Positions 32,551 through 40,426 of a stretch of DNA of 58,186 nucleotides are shown here, in pieces. Within the stretch, counting starts at the first letter, position 1, and every line of letters starts with the position of its first letter. Source of the stretch: Bacteroides sp. (GTDB lineage Bacteria; Bacteroidota; Bacteroidia; Bacteroidales; Bacteroidaceae); NCBI RefSeq assembly GCF_028690125.1, contig NZ_JAQVBV010000034.1:1-58186 (forward strand), given 5' to 3'. The translations under genes and the position numbers were made by a program. The notes below the pieces were generated by a model, which had not been told where the DNA came from, searched no databases, and worked only from the letters and a program-made list of their open reading frames with translations.

Positions 32551-33091
32551 GATTCCTATATTCTTTAATTTTTTTTGCTAACAAATATTTGGCCCGGTGT
32601 AACTGCGAAGTAGACGAATGCTCTTTGATATGAAGCATTTTGGCTATTTCTTTATGAGATTTCTCTTCAAACACATAAAGATTGAATACGGTTCGGCAAC
32701 CATCCGGCAATTCGGCAACAAAAGCCATCAATTGTTCCTCGGAGAACCCCTCTCCTCCTCCCGACACCGAAATATCCGGTATATCGGGAAGCTGTTCTTC
32801 ATGCACCACCAACTGATTGACTCTTTTCTCACGCCTCAGATAATCGAGTGATTGTGTCACCATCACCCGGGTAATCCAGGTATTGAGCGAAGATTCTCCC
32901 CGAAAGGAAAAGTTGGTAAAGATCTTGATGAAACCGTCATGCAGTACATCATGCGCCGCGTCCATATCGCCCGTATATCGATAACATATCGCTAACATCT
33001 GTTTGGAATAGAGGGTATAAAGCTCCTTACGGGCTGAATCCTTTCCTGCCCGACAGCCTTGTATCAATTCTATCTCGTTTTCCAAAGTCAA
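32531..33091 (-). CDS. RNA polymerase ECF sigma factor
   Basis: This 186-residue sigma factor has region 2 (LYSKQMLAICYRYTGDMDAA, HDVLHDGFIKIFTNF, WITRVMVTQSLDYLRREK) and region 4 (ELPDGCRTVFNLYVFEEKSH, KEIAKMLHIKEHSSTSQLHRAK). The only upstream start before an in-frame stop is TTG at 33091 (or TTG at 33085), so a TTG start is proposed. It leads an operon: sigma, anti-sigma/barrel, DUF4943-like lipoprotein and two DUF4858-like proteins, with overlaps or short gaps throughout. The downstream proteins are probably both sensors and targets of this sigma. Confidence 0.9.
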   Translation of the reverse strand: MTLENEIELIQGCRAGKDSARKELYTLYSKQMLAICYRYTGDMDAAHDVLHDGFIKIFTNFSFRGESSLNTWITRVMVTQSLDYLRREKRVNQLVVHEEQLPDIPDISVSGGGEGFSEEQLMAFVAELPDGCRTVFNLYVFEEKSHKEIAKMLHIKEHSSTSQLHRAKYLLAKKIKEYRNHEERKR

Positions 33092-33183
33092 TGTCTTTTA
33101 ATCGAACGTATGTCTGCGTCGTTTGTTCTTTAGACGCAAGTATTAAAAAAATGCTGCAACGAAAAGTGTTAAAGAATAAAAAA

Positions 33184-33234
33184 GAAACCTTTCTCCTACC
33201 CTCTCTCAAGGAGAAAGAGATAGAGAAAGGTTTC
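33184..33234 (-). terminator. Terminator of the DUF4783-nadC operon
   Basis: GAAACCTTTCTC (33184-33195) pairs perfectly with GAGAAAGGTTTC (33223-33234), 12 bp. On the minus strand the stem is followed by TTTTTTATTC. It lies 50 bases past the nadC stop and before the sigma gene. Confidence 0.75.
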
Positions 33235-33283
33235 AACTATCTTTCTATTTTATACTACATGCCAATTATTGCAATAAAAACCA

Positions 33284-34132
33284 TTAGCATGCCTTAAAGC
33301 TCATATCAAGTCCTTTTACCGAATGGGTTAAGGCTCCAACAGATATAAAGTCTACTCCACATTCAGCATAATCACGAAGAGTATTGAAGGTAATACCACC
33401 GGAAGATTCAGTTTCATATTTACCTGCAACCATTTCTACTGCTTTTTTCGTCATTTCAGGAGTGAAGTTATCAAACATGATACGGTCTGCACCACCTAAA
33501 TCGAGTACTTGTTGCAGTTCGTCAAAGTTACGAACTTCGATCTCTATTTTCAGGTCTTTACCTTTCGCCTTACAATATTCTTTTGCACGAGTAATCGCTT
33601 TATCAATACCACCTGCAAAATCCACATGATTGTCCTTCAGCAGAATCATATCGAACAAACCAATACGATGGTTCACTCCGCCACCTATCTTCACTGCCAT
33701 CTTTTCAAGGATACGCATACCCGGAGTTGTTTTACGAGTATCCAGTACTCTGGTATGAGTACCTTCCAACTGTTTGGCATATTTACGAGTCATAGTAGCA
33801 ATACCACTCATGCGTTGCATGACATTCAGCATCAGGCGTTCCGTTTGAAGCAGTGACTGAACTTTACCCTCAACAACCATTGCTACATCACCCGGATTTA
33901 CTTCAGTTCCGTCGTTGATAAATACTTCAACCTTCATTGTGGGATCAAAGCGGCTGAAAATTTCTTTGGCAACTTCGATTCCGGCCAATACACCAGCTTC
34001 TTTAATCAAAAGTTTAGATTTTCCCATAGCCGTATCGGGAATACACGAAAGCGTGGTATGATCGCCATCGCCAATATCTTCTGCAAAAGCAAGATCGATC
34101 AGTTTGTCGATCAGTTCTTTTTCCTTATTCAT
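33284..34132 (-). CDS. nadC: Nicotinate-nucleotide pyrophosphorylase (carboxylating)
   Basis: The protein has 282 residues from the ATG at 34132. It converts quinolinate and PRPP to nicotinate mononucleotide, CO2 and PPi in NAD synthesis. Family motifs are complete: AFAEDIGDGDHTTLSCIP, LLQTERLMLNVMQRMSGIAT, THTRVLDTRKTTPGMR, KIGGGVNHRIGLFDMILLKDNH, IEIEVRNFDELQQ, DRIMFDNFTP and SSGGITFNTLRDYAE with VDFISVGALTHS. The length is standard. Its start overlaps the end of the DUF4783 gene by 8 bases, so the two are translationally coupled. Cytoplasmic housekeeping enzyme. Confidence 0.97.
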   Translation of the reverse strand: MNKEKELIDKLIDLAFAEDIGDGDHTTLSCIPDTAMGKSKLLIKEAGVLAGIEVAKEIFSRFDPTMKVEVFINDGTEVNPGDVAMVVEGKVQSLLQTERLMLNVMQRMSGIATMTRKYAKQLEGTHTRVLDTRKTTPGMRILEKMAVKIGGGVNHRIGLFDMILLKDNHVDFAGGIDKAITRAKEYCKAKGKDLKIEIEVRNFDELQQVLDLGGADRIMFDNFTPEMTKKAVEMVAGKYETESSGGITFNTLRDYAECGVDFISVGALTHSVKGLDMSFKAC

Positions 34133-34517
34133 TGATTTTCTCAATCCTTATTTGATGAATTAAATATTGATCTTTCATTTTCTTCAGGAAGCAGTTCACA
34201 CGGAATTTTCCTTTGGATGTGGCTAATGTGCCAACAATAAAACTCGATTCATCCCGTTTCCCCTCATGATTTACCGTGAAACCATTGACTTTATTTTCAG
34301 TAAAGAAATCCTGCATCATAGCTGTAGCTTTCTGCTTGTCGAGATTCGTCGAACGACCTTGGAGCACCAAGTTTACCTTGTCTCCCATATACTTACTGAG
34401 CTCTTTCGAGCTTCCTCTCTTAAATGCCGTTATCACGCCTTCCGGTACCTCCTGTGCCATAAGCAATGAGATTGAAAGAAGCAAAGCGGTCATTCCTAAA
34501 AGCACTCGTTTCTTCAT
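34125..34517 (-). CDS. Exported DUF4783 protein
   Basis: This 130-residue protein has a signal peptide (LLGMTALLLSISLLMAQ) and a small NTF2-like fold resembling DUF4783: VITAFKRGSSKELSKYMGDK, VNLVLQGRSTNLDKQ, then KVNGFTVNHEGKRDESSF and FRVNCFLKKMKDQYLIHQI. It is coupled to nadC. No catalytic residue is evident. The link to NAD synthesis is only positional; the pairing appears to be a conserved Bacteroides arrangement from memory. It is probably a periplasmic binding or scaffold protein. Confidence 0.75.
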   Translation of the reverse strand: MKKRVLLGMTALLLSISLLMAQEVPEGVITAFKRGSSKELSKYMGDKVNLVLQGRSTNLDKQKATAMMQDFFTENKVNGFTVNHEGKRDESSFIVGTLATSKGKFRVNCFLKKMKDQYLIHQIRIEKINE

Positions 34518-34571
34518 AAATCCAAGCTTTTTGGTTGAAGTTTATGCATTAAACTTTCACCTAATGATAGG

Positions 34572-34579
34572 CAAAGGTA
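34572..34579 (-). promoter_or_regulatory. -7 box upstream of the DUF4783-nadC operon
   Basis: The minus strand reads TACCTTTG 55 bases before the DUF4783 start. No good -33 box is seen at the usual distance. It faces away from the rlmH promoter. Confidence 0.45.
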
Positions 34580-34586
34580 ATCATTA

Positions 34587-34619
34587 ATTGCATAATAACA
34601 TAAAAAATGCGTATTTTTG
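34587..34619 (+). promoter_or_regulatory. Promoter of rlmH
   Basis: ATTG (34587-34590, one mismatch), 21 bases, then TATTTTTG (34612-34619). The ATG of rlmH is 24 bases downstream. Confidence 0.5.
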
Positions 34620-34643
34620 TGCAGTAATCAGAACTGTAGACAC

Positions 34644-35117
34644 ATGAAAACAACTCTGCTCGTCGTAGGACGGACCGTAGAAAAACATTTTATTACTGCT
34701 ATTGACGACTATATCCAGCGGACAAAATACTTTCTTTCGTTTGATATGGAAGTGATTCCCGAACTGAAGAATACGAAGAATCTTTCTATGGAACAACAGA
34801 AAGAGAAAGAAGCCGAACTGATTCTCAAAGCGTTGCAACCGGGAGATGTAGTTGTACTGCTCGACGAACATGGGAAAGAAATGCGCTCGATTGAATTTGC
34901 CGATTACATGAAACGAAAAATGAATACGGTAAATAAACGGCTGGTCTTTATCATCGGCGGTCCTTACGGATTCTCAGAAAAGGTATATCAAGCAGCACAT
35001 GAGAAGATTTCAATGTCGAAGATGACTTTCTCACATCAGATGATCCGACTGATCTTCGTAGAGCAGATGTACAGAGCGATGACAATATTGAATGGTGGGC
35101 CGTATCATCACGAATAA
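34644..35117 (+). CDS. rlmH: 23S rRNA pseudouridine-1915 N3-methyltransferase
   Basis: The protein has 157 residues from the ATG at 34644; the standard RlmH length is 155-160. It uses S-adenosylmethionine to methylate pseudouridine 1915 in helix 69 of 23S rRNA on assembled ribosomes. SPOUT-fold signatures are LLVVGRTVEKHFITAIDDYI at the start, the DVVVLLDEHGKEMRS segment, the SAM-binding knot FIIGGPYGFSEKVYQAA and the C-terminal MTFSHQMIRLIFVEQMYRA. It is a single-gene transcript divergent from the nadC operon and convergent with the HD-domain gene 18 bases away. Confidence 0.96.
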   Translation: MKTTLLVVGRTVEKHFITAIDDYIQRTKYFLSFDMEVIPELKNTKNLSMEQQKEKEAELILKALQPGDVVVLLDEHGKEMRSIEFADYMKRKMNTVNKRLVFIIGGPYGFSEKVYQAAHEKISMSKMTFSHQMIRLIFVEQMYRAMTILNGGPYHHE

Positions 35118-35135
35118 AATCTCCACAGCCATATA

Positions 35136-35768
35136 TCAATAATTCTCTTCAGAATATAACTCATCAAACACTCGTTGAAGTTCCGATTCGTCTGCAATCA
35201 ACTGACGAAGTTCCGCCAACCGTCCGGCATTATCCGATTGAGGTATCCACAGTTTTAGATATCCGCCCTCGGCATACTTTTCGTAGAGATGTTTCCGGAA
35301 ACGGATATATTGTTGCGTTTTATCCATTTCCGGATAATGAGATAACCCATATTGAACAGTTCGACGCAAAGTAACCTCCACATCAATTATCCGGTCAGCC
35401 TCAGCTACAATCTTGCCATAAATACTTTTAGGAATTTGCTTATTAGAAGCACGATGATCTTCCACAGCCTCTTTCATTTGTACAACCTGTTCCTGAGTGA
35501 ACCACTGAAGTAATTTTTCATCCGCCTGCAATATTTTGCCGGAAACCAAATGATGGAACTCACGGCCTTCACATAAACCCAAATCATGATATGCAGCAAT
35601 CGTATAAACCATTGAGTAGTTTACGTCGTAGCTAAGAGCTAGTTTTAGGCTTTCTTCAATAACTCTTTCTGCATGGTCTATCTGATGTGCCTTGTCAAAT
35701 CCGGCATATTGTGGTATAATGCTGTGTTGGATATATCCACACAGATGAACAGGTATATTATTAATCAT
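35136..35768 (-). CDS. HD-domain metal-dependent phosphohydrolase
   Basis: This 210-residue cytoplasmic protein shows the HD pattern: His in HQIDHAERVIEESLKLAL, then AAYHDLGL with the HD pair, and a later Asp in IVAEADRIIDVEVTLRR. The spacing fits the HD hydrolase superfamily, which cleaves phosphate esters of nucleotides or similar compounds. The natural substrate cannot be named. It ends 18 bases from rlmH in convergent orientation and starts 32 bases from the stop of the propeller lipoprotein gene, so it may be read through from that gene. Confidence 0.8.
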   Translation of the reverse strand: MINNIPVHLCGYIQHSIIPQYAGFDKAHQIDHAERVIEESLKLALSYDVNYSMVYTIAAYHDLGLCEGREFHHLVSGKILQADEKLLQWFTQEQVVQMKEAVEDHRASNKQIPKSIYGKIVAEADRIIDVEVTLRRTVQYGLSHYPEMDKTQQYIRFRKHLYEKYAEGGYLKLWIPQSDNAGRLAELRQLIADESELQRVFDELYSEENY

Positions 35769-35800
35769 TCGGCTTTAATTTTGATCTTGTCTAGCAATTA

Positions 35801-36904
35801 CTATTCTTTTAAATTATACAATATTAGTACAGGATTTGACTCATTATTCATAAATCCTAGAGATGTTTCTTTTAGCCTATCAAATACTTTCTCAGGAAAT
35901 TCCCCAGGCACTATTTGATAGATAAGCTTTCCCTTTGAAATATTTACAATTTCAGGTAATGGCGAAACTAATATTTTTTCATCATGAACAACATTAAAAT
36001 CATAAACTGTCATCTCCGAATTCTTTAAAGAGATATAGCAATTGTATCCTACATACGGCATTTTATCTTTTAAAGCATGGCTAAAAGAAAAAAACAAATG
36101 ATCTCCATAGAGATGAACATCATGAATATGTCCTTTAGAACTTTCTACATCCCCACCTTTCAATTCTTCATTTTTTCCAAACTCTAACGCAATAAATGGT
36201 AAAATACTATCTTCCTGTATTTTATAAATAGTATCATTGTCTTGATAGTGAAATATTAGCTCCCCATTTTTCTCGTTTTTAGAAAAATTATTGGTAGGAC
36301 ATAAAGGAAGAACCTGATCACTGGCAAAACATCCTCGTTTTATTTTCTGAAGATTTTCATCTAATAAAATCAAATTATAATGATCCTTATTTTGATATAC
36401 ATTGATACCCCAACATCCTTCCGGTACCACATAAAATGTATACAAATAATAAGCTGATTGAATGGAAGAAATAAATTTCCCCGAAATATTATAATTTAAT
36501 ATTCTACGAGTTGCTACATCTAATATCTGTACTGTATCATTCTGCATCTGAACATCTCCAATATTAATATATTCTTCAGGAGAAGGACCGCTGCGCCCTA
36601 TGGATCGTTGATATCGACCAGCATTATCAAAAACAAAAATATTATTGTTACCTTTATCCCATACAACAAGTGCAGAATCACTTATAAATACTTTTCCGAT
36701 AGAATTAATTAAGCATTCATCTTTTGTTTCCAAAGGAATTATTTTATCAAGATCAGCTATCTTTTGCAAATTAAGTTCAGAAACGTTATCCGTATTTATC
36801 TCATAAGAATAAATAGGTGAAACTCGTTTCATTATCGAACTGTTATTACAAGAGCTCATTATACATATGGCAAGAACAAATAGAAGATTTATCGCTATTT
36901 TCAT
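35801..36904 (-). CDS. Six-bladed beta-propeller lipoprotein
   Basis: The protein has 367 residues from the ATG at 36904 (a GTG at 36925 falls inside a hairpin). The lipobox is CIMSSC. It has the family entry ELNLQKIADLDKIIPLETKD, LINSIGKVFISDSALVVWDK, then NIFVFDNAGRYQRSIGRSG and later blade strands. It is related to the two propellers at the left end but is more divergent and stands alone without a TPR regulator nearby. Function unknown. A hairpin lies in its leader. Confidence 0.78.
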   Translation of the reverse strand: MKIAINLLFVLAICIMSSCNNSSIMKRVSPIYSYEINTDNVSELNLQKIADLDKIIPLETKDECLINSIGKVFISDSALVVWDKGNNNIFVFDNAGRYQRSIGRSGPSPEEYINIGDVQMQNDTVQILDVATRRILNYNISGKFISSIQSAYYLYTFYVVPEGCWGINVYQNKDHYNLILLDENLQKIKRGCFASDQVLPLCPTNNFSKNEKNGELIFHYQDNDTIYKIQEDSILPFIALEFGKNEELKGGDVESSKGHIHDVHLYGDHLFFSFSHALKDKMPYVGYNCYISLKNSEMTVYDFNVVHDEKILVSPLPEIVNISKGKLIYQIVPGEFPEKVFDRLKETSLGFMNNESNPVLILYNLKE

Positions 36905-36920
36905 TTTAATTGTATATTTT

Positions 36921-36957
36921 TTCACACTATCTTTTATCTAATAAAGGATAGTGTGAA
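36921..36957. other. Hairpin in the leader of the propeller gene
   Basis: TTCACACTATC (36921-36931) pairs perfectly with GATAGTGTGAA (36947-36957), and the inner sequence can extend the stem. No T run follows on the minus strand, so it does not look like a terminator of the queF side; a regulatory or mRNA-stability role is possible. Confidence 0.45.
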
Positions 36958-37054
36958 ATATTAAAGTATTCATAAAAAACAGAATGACAGATATAAGGCT
37001 TACAGACTTTTCGACGCCATCAAATTAAATCTATAAAACTAATTCCATTATTTC

Positions 37055-37510
37055 CTATTCCCGATTCATCAAGCGATATTCTGCCATTTGCTCATATTTT
37101 GTACCCGGACGACCATAATTGGCATACGGATAAATTGATATTCCGCCACGTGGAGTAAAGATTCCGGTTACTTCAATATATTTCGGGTCCATCAGGCGAA
37201 TCAAATCTTTCATTATAATATTGACGCAATCTTCATGAAAAGCTCCATGATTTCGGAAACTAAATAGATAAAGTTTCAGACTTTTACTCTCTACCATCTT
37301 AATATCGGGAATATAAGAGATACGGATCTCCGCAAAGTCAGGTTGTCCGGTAATGGGACAAAGACTTGTAAACTCCGGGCAATTAAAACGTACCCAATAA
37401 TCGTTTTCGGGGTGTTTGTTATCGAATGCTTCCAACACTTCAGGAGCATAATCCTGTTTATACTCTGTTGTTCTTCCCAGCAAGGAAAGTTGATCTTTCA
37501 ATTCTGCCAT
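37055..37510 (-). CDS. queF: NADPH-dependent 7-cyano-7-deazaguanine reductase
   Basis: This 151-residue protein is a type I (YkvM-like) QueF. It reduces preQ0 to preQ1 with NADPH in queuosine synthesis. Visible motifs are FTSLCPITGQPDFAEI with the catalytic Cys, and the QueF signature VESKSLKLYLFSFRNHGAFHEDC. The tunnelling-fold ending VTGIFTPRGGISIYPYANYG is also present. The length is standard. It is the third gene of the transporter-queC-queF operon, 65 bases after queC, so it should be governed by the riboswitch at the operon head if transcription continues. Confidence 0.96.
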   Translation of the reverse strand: MAELKDQLSLLGRTTEYKQDYAPEVLEAFDNKHPENDYWVRFNCPEFTSLCPITGQPDFAEIRISYIPDIKMVESKSLKLYLFSFRNHGAFHEDCVNIIMKDLIRLMDPKYIEVTGIFTPRGGISIYPYANYGRPGTKYEQMAEYRLMNRE

Positions 37511-37575
37511 TTCTTCACTTTAATTTTAGTCCCTACACAAAGAAAAAATGCGTTTGAACTTTTTATATAGAGAGA

Positions 37576-38235
37576 TTATTGATTCTTACTTTTTAAATAC
37601 TTTTCCAACCCTTCCCGACGTAATTTACAAGCCGGACAATGCCCGCAACCATCTCCGGGGATGCCATTATAACACGTTAATGTCTCCTTGCGAATTACAT
37701 CCATCACTCCCAACTGATCGGCCAAAGCCCATGTTTCGGCTTTATCAATCCACATCAACGGAGTATGAATCACAAATTGTTCATCCATTGCCAGATTCAA
37801 AGTGACATTGAGAGACTTGATAAAAGCATCCCGGCAATCAGGATAACCACTGAAGTCTGTCTGAGAAACTCCCGTTACTATGTGATTAATTCCCCTTTCA
37901 CGGGCATAAACTGCGGCAATACTCAGAAAGAACAGGTTACGTCCCGGCACAAATGTATTCGGAACACTATCCGCCGGTTTTTCCATATCCATTATCATAG
38001 TGGTATCTGTCAAAGAGTTATGGCCCAGTTTCCCGATAAAGGAAACATCCATCACTTCAAATTCTACTTTTGCTTTCCGAGCTATTTCCCATGCCAGTTC
38101 CACTTCGTTTTCATGTTTCTGACCATAGAGAAAACTCAGCGCATATACCTTTTTGAAGTTATGCTTTGCCCAGAACAGGCAAGTAGTCGAGTCCTGTCCT
38201 CCACTGAACACCACTAATACACTCTCTTTATTCAT
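37576..38235 (-). CDS. queC: 7-cyano-7-deazaguanine synthase
   Basis: The protein has 219 residues from the ATG at 38235. It makes preQ0 from 7-carboxy-7-deazaguanine, ammonia and ATP. The PP-loop ATP-binding motif VVFSGGQDSTTC is at the N-terminus. The zinc site is at the C-terminus in GDGCGHCPACKLR with an upstream Cys in TLTCYNG. The middle part FVPGRNLFFLSIAAVYA and GVSQTDFSGYPDCRDAF is characteristic. It is 27 bases downstream of the queuosine precursor transporter gene. Confidence 0.97.
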   Translation of the reverse strand: MNKESVLVVFSGGQDSTTCLFWAKHNFKKVYALSFLYGQKHENEVELAWEIARKAKVEFEVMDVSFIGKLGHNSLTDTTMIMDMEKPADSVPNTFVPGRNLFFLSIAAVYARERGINHIVTGVSQTDFSGYPDCRDAFIKSLNVTLNLAMDEQFVIHTPLMWIDKAETWALADQLGVMDVIRKETLTCYNGIPGDGCGHCPACKLRREGLEKYLKSKNQ

Positions 38236-38262
38236 GACACGCTCATACATTAGTTGTACATT

Positions 38263-38943
38263 CTAAATATCTTTAATTTTCAATACATTATAGGATATTC
38301 CAGTATCATAGGCATCACTACCATCTATTTTTTTGATAGCTTTCACCACCCGGATAGTCACCGGCAAAATAATCACTTCATACATAGATTTCAATACAAT
38401 CTGAATTCCCATCATAATCAACAATTCCTTCCAGGCAATCACACCTCCGAAAGCAACCGGGAAGAAGATTAAAGAATCGGCTGTTTCTCCAACAATCGTA
38501 GATATAATGGCACGTGCCGAAAAGTTTCGCCCCTGACTGGCTATCTTCATCTTACTCATCACATAGGCATTGAGGAATGAACCAACGAGAAAAGCCATCA
38601 AACTTGCCATTACAATCCGGGGAGCCATTCCGAACACAAAATTGAAATGCTCTTCACCTTCCCAGAAGGGAGCCGCAGGTATTGCAACAGCAATCAATCC
38701 GAGAGCTACTACAAAGAAATTCATGGCAAAACCACTCCAGATAATGAGACGCGCTTTCTTGAACCCCCATACTTCGGCAATACAGTCATTAATAATATAA
38801 GAAATGGGAAAAACCAATAATCCGGCAGTCACAGTCAGACTACCAATCTGAATTACTTTTGTTTCAAGAAGATTAGCTGCAATGAGGCAAACATTAAACA
38901 GAATACCAAGCAGCATAAAAGGTACGGATACTTTTTCTTTCAT
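38263..38943 (-). CDS. Queuosine precursor transporter (YhhQ/ECF-type)
   Basis: This 226-residue protein has six predicted membrane helices and the YhhQ family signatures VFPISYIINDCIAEVWGF and the SFLNAYVMSKMKI and GETADSLIFFPVAF segments. It takes up preQ0/preQ1-type precursors across the inner membrane. It is the first gene of an operon with queC and queF. Having uptake and synthesis genes together under one preQ1 riboswitch is logical for supplying queuosine. The start ATG at 38943 lies directly after the riboswitch. Confidence 0.92.
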   Translation of the reverse strand: MKEKVSVPFMLLGILFNVCLIAANLLETKVIQIGSLTVTAGLLVFPISYIINDCIAEVWGFKKARLIIWSGFAMNFFVVALGLIAVAIPAAPFWEGEEHFNFVFGMAPRIVMASLMAFLVGSFLNAYVMSKMKIASQGRNFSARAIISTIVGETADSLIFFPVAFGGVIAWKELLIMMGIQIVLKSMYEVIILPVTIRVVKAIKKIDGSDAYDTGISYNVLKIKDI

Positions 38944-38947
38944 AATT

Positions 38948-38979
38948 CCTGTTTTTTACGTGGTGTTCTAGAATACACG
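38948..38979 (-). promoter_or_regulatory. PreQ1-I riboswitch controlling the queuosine operon
   Basis: The minus strand reads CGTG, TATTCTAGAACAC, CACG, then TAAAAAACAGG directly before the ATG. It matches the preQ1-I plan: a short P1 stem (CGTG/CACG), a loop with TTCTAG and ACAC, and an A-rich tail. In the Bacillus subtilis aptamer the corresponding loop is UUCUAGCUACAC. Loop UUCU can pair with AGGA of the ribosome-binding region, so ligand binding would hide the start site of the transporter gene. Repression of translation by preQ1 is the expected effect. Confidence 0.8.
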
Positions 38980-39023
38980 ACCGCTATTCACGGCATCATA
39001 CATCTTTTAATTAGTTTCGGGGG

Positions 39024-39031
39024 CAAAGATA
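39024..39031 (-). promoter_or_regulatory. -7 box of the queuosine operon
   Basis: The minus strand reads TATCTTTG about 45 bases upstream of the riboswitch. No TTTG lies at the usual -33 distance. It would give a leader of about 75 bases containing the riboswitch. Confidence 0.45.
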
Positions 39032-39049
39032 AGAAATAATTCTCTTATT

Positions 39050-39418
39050 TTATTCCTTCTTGAATGTATCTTTTATAAAATCATTGGCCTGATCCATCAA
39101 ATTATTAAATGTCTCTTTCAACTCTTTACTATCAAATTTAGATGCTTCTTTCATCATTTCTTCTTTCCACTCTTTGAGCTCTTTTTGTTGCTCTTGAGTC
39201 AAATTCTTAATTACCTGCTTTCCTTTTTTATTCAGTTCTTGATATTCGCGGGTAACTTCTTTCCAATCCTCTGACGTATAGTTTGATCCATTTTTAATGA
39301 CCTTCGTTGTCAAAGCCTTCATATCAGCCACATAATCTTTTGCTGTATACTGGCAAGAAGCAAAGAAAAATCCTGCCAACAACAAGAATACAATTTTTCT
39401 AAAGTCTTCTTTCTTCAT
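39050..39418 (-). CDS. Small alpha-helical lipoprotein
   Basis: The protein has 122 residues from the ATG at 39418. Lipobox FFASC. The mature protein is almost all charged helix: DYVADMKALTTKVIKNG, DWKEVTREYQELNKKGKQVI, LTQEQQKELKEWKEEMMKEA. It resembles small Bacteroides lipoproteins annotated DUF6565, which is a memory-based suggestion. Its role is unknown; the helical bundle suggests envelope stability or interaction. It lies between the queuosine operon and the winged-helix regulator on the same strand, with gaps of more than 70 bases. Confidence 0.65.
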   Translation of the reverse strand: MKKEDFRKIVFLLLAGFFFASCQYTAKDYVADMKALTTKVIKNGSNYTSEDWKEVTREYQELNKKGKQVIKNLTQEQQKELKEWKEEMMKEASKFDSKELKETFNNLMDQANDFIKDTFKKE

Positions 39419-39502
39419 AATGAATAACACTTCATGATTTATTGATTAACAACAGTTCATAGAAAAAGTTGCTCAGCACACATACTTTCCTGTTTATCCC
39501 AA

Positions 39503-39790
39503 TCAGAATCCCGAAAGATACTCTTTCAACGTATCCACATACTCCTCCATTGCCTTCCGGCCTTCAGAAGTCATCCTGCAAGAAGTACGTGGCCTCTTTC
39601 CGACAAAGCTCTTTTCTACTTCGATATACCCCGCTTCGCTCAACTTATCCAATTGCACACTAAGGTTCCCTGCCGTTGATTGGGTTTTCTCCTTCAAATA
39701 AACGAACTCTGCCTCCTCAACCGTCAGAAGTATAGACATTATTGCCAAACGAAGCTGAGAGTGTAATATTGGATTCAGTTCTTTAAACAT
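39503..39790 (-). CDS. Winged-helix transcriptional regulator
   Basis: This 95-residue protein is a compact winged-helix domain: LNPILHSQLRLAIMSILLTV at the start, then STAGNLSVQLDKLSEAGYIE as the recognition region, and KSFVGKRPRTSCRMTSEGRK as the wing. It resembles the transcriptional-regulator family PF13601 (winged-helix DNA-binding domain). It overlaps the upstream membrane protein gene by 16 bases, which implies a functional pair. As a dimeric DNA binder it is a candidate for the palindromes at 43.0-43.1 kb in front of the TonB receptor operon; this is inference. Confidence 0.82.
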   Translation of the reverse strand: MFKELNPILHSQLRLAIMSILLTVEEAEFVYLKEKTQSTAGNLSVQLDKLSEAGYIEVEKSFVGKRPRTSCRMTSEGRKAMEEYVDTLKEYLSGF

Positions 39791-40362
39791 TGTTTCATCT
39801 CTTTGTTCATAATATGTCCGGGAACAATTATCATCACTATAAAGATCAGTCCAAATACGAGATAAATTTCACTTCCTCGAATGAAAAGCATTGAAAAAGA
39901 AAGAGCAATACCAATTACTCCTGATATACTGAGGGGCTTATATCTACATACTAATCCGGTCAAAGTAGTTCCCATCCCCATCAACAAAGAGATAACAAAT
40001 AATATATCGATATGAACCACAAAGGATATACACGACAGACAGAAGCCTACTATTCCAAACACGCTCCATATATGGGATTTAACACGATCTATATAGTTTT
40101 TCGTCCCATTTTCCTCATTTTTTTTATGAAAAAAGACAGTCAGCGGACCCGCAATAACAGGGAGTGCAAACCAAAGGAAATTTACTTGCCACATTTCCGT
40201 CTGCAAAGATAGATACCATACAAGGAGCGATATAACAACAGTAGTATATCCCCATATCAACAATGGATAAGCTGCATAACGGGCTGTATGCCTCTGTGTC
40301 TCCCGAATCATTCTGGCTATCAGTTCCAAACTCTCTTTTTCAGAAATCGTTTTATCTTCCAT
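39775..40362 (-). CDS. Membrane protein paired with the winged-helix regulator
   Basis: The protein has 195 residues from the ATG at 40362. After a 35-residue cytoplasmic N-terminus there are five or six hydrophobic segments (YAAYPLLIWGYTTVVISLLV, FLWFALPVIAGPLTVFF, VFGIVGFCLSCISFVV, ILFVISLLMGMGTTL, IYLVFGLIFIVMIIVP). No enzyme motif is seen. The gene overlaps the regulator by 16 bases, so they are coupled. Such membrane-protein/regulator pairs may sense envelope state, but the role here is unknown. A perfect promoter at 40387-40418 fixes the start below 40380. Confidence 0.68.
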   Translation of the reverse strand: MEDKTISEKESLELIARMIRETQRHTARYAAYPLLIWGYTTVVISLLVWYLSLQTEMWQVNFLWFALPVIAGPLTVFFHKKNEENGTKNYIDRVKSHIWSVFGIVGFCLSCISFVVHIDILFVISLLMGMGTTLTGLVCRYKPLSISGVIGIALSFSMLFIRGSEIYLVFGLIFIVMIIVPGHIMNKEMKQCLKN

Positions 40363-40386
40363 ACCTAAAATCAATGAATTTTGTTT

Positions 40387-40418
40387 CAAAAGTAATATCT
40401 TTATCTAATATACCCAAA
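40387..40418 (-). promoter_or_regulatory. Promoter of the membrane protein/winged-helix regulator pair
   Basis: Minus strand: TTTG (40418-40415), 20 bases, TACTTTTG (40394-40387), a perfect match. It lies just before the end of the TonB receptor gene, so the regulator pair has its own promoter. Confidence 0.75.
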
Positions 40419-40426
40419 ATAAAGTA

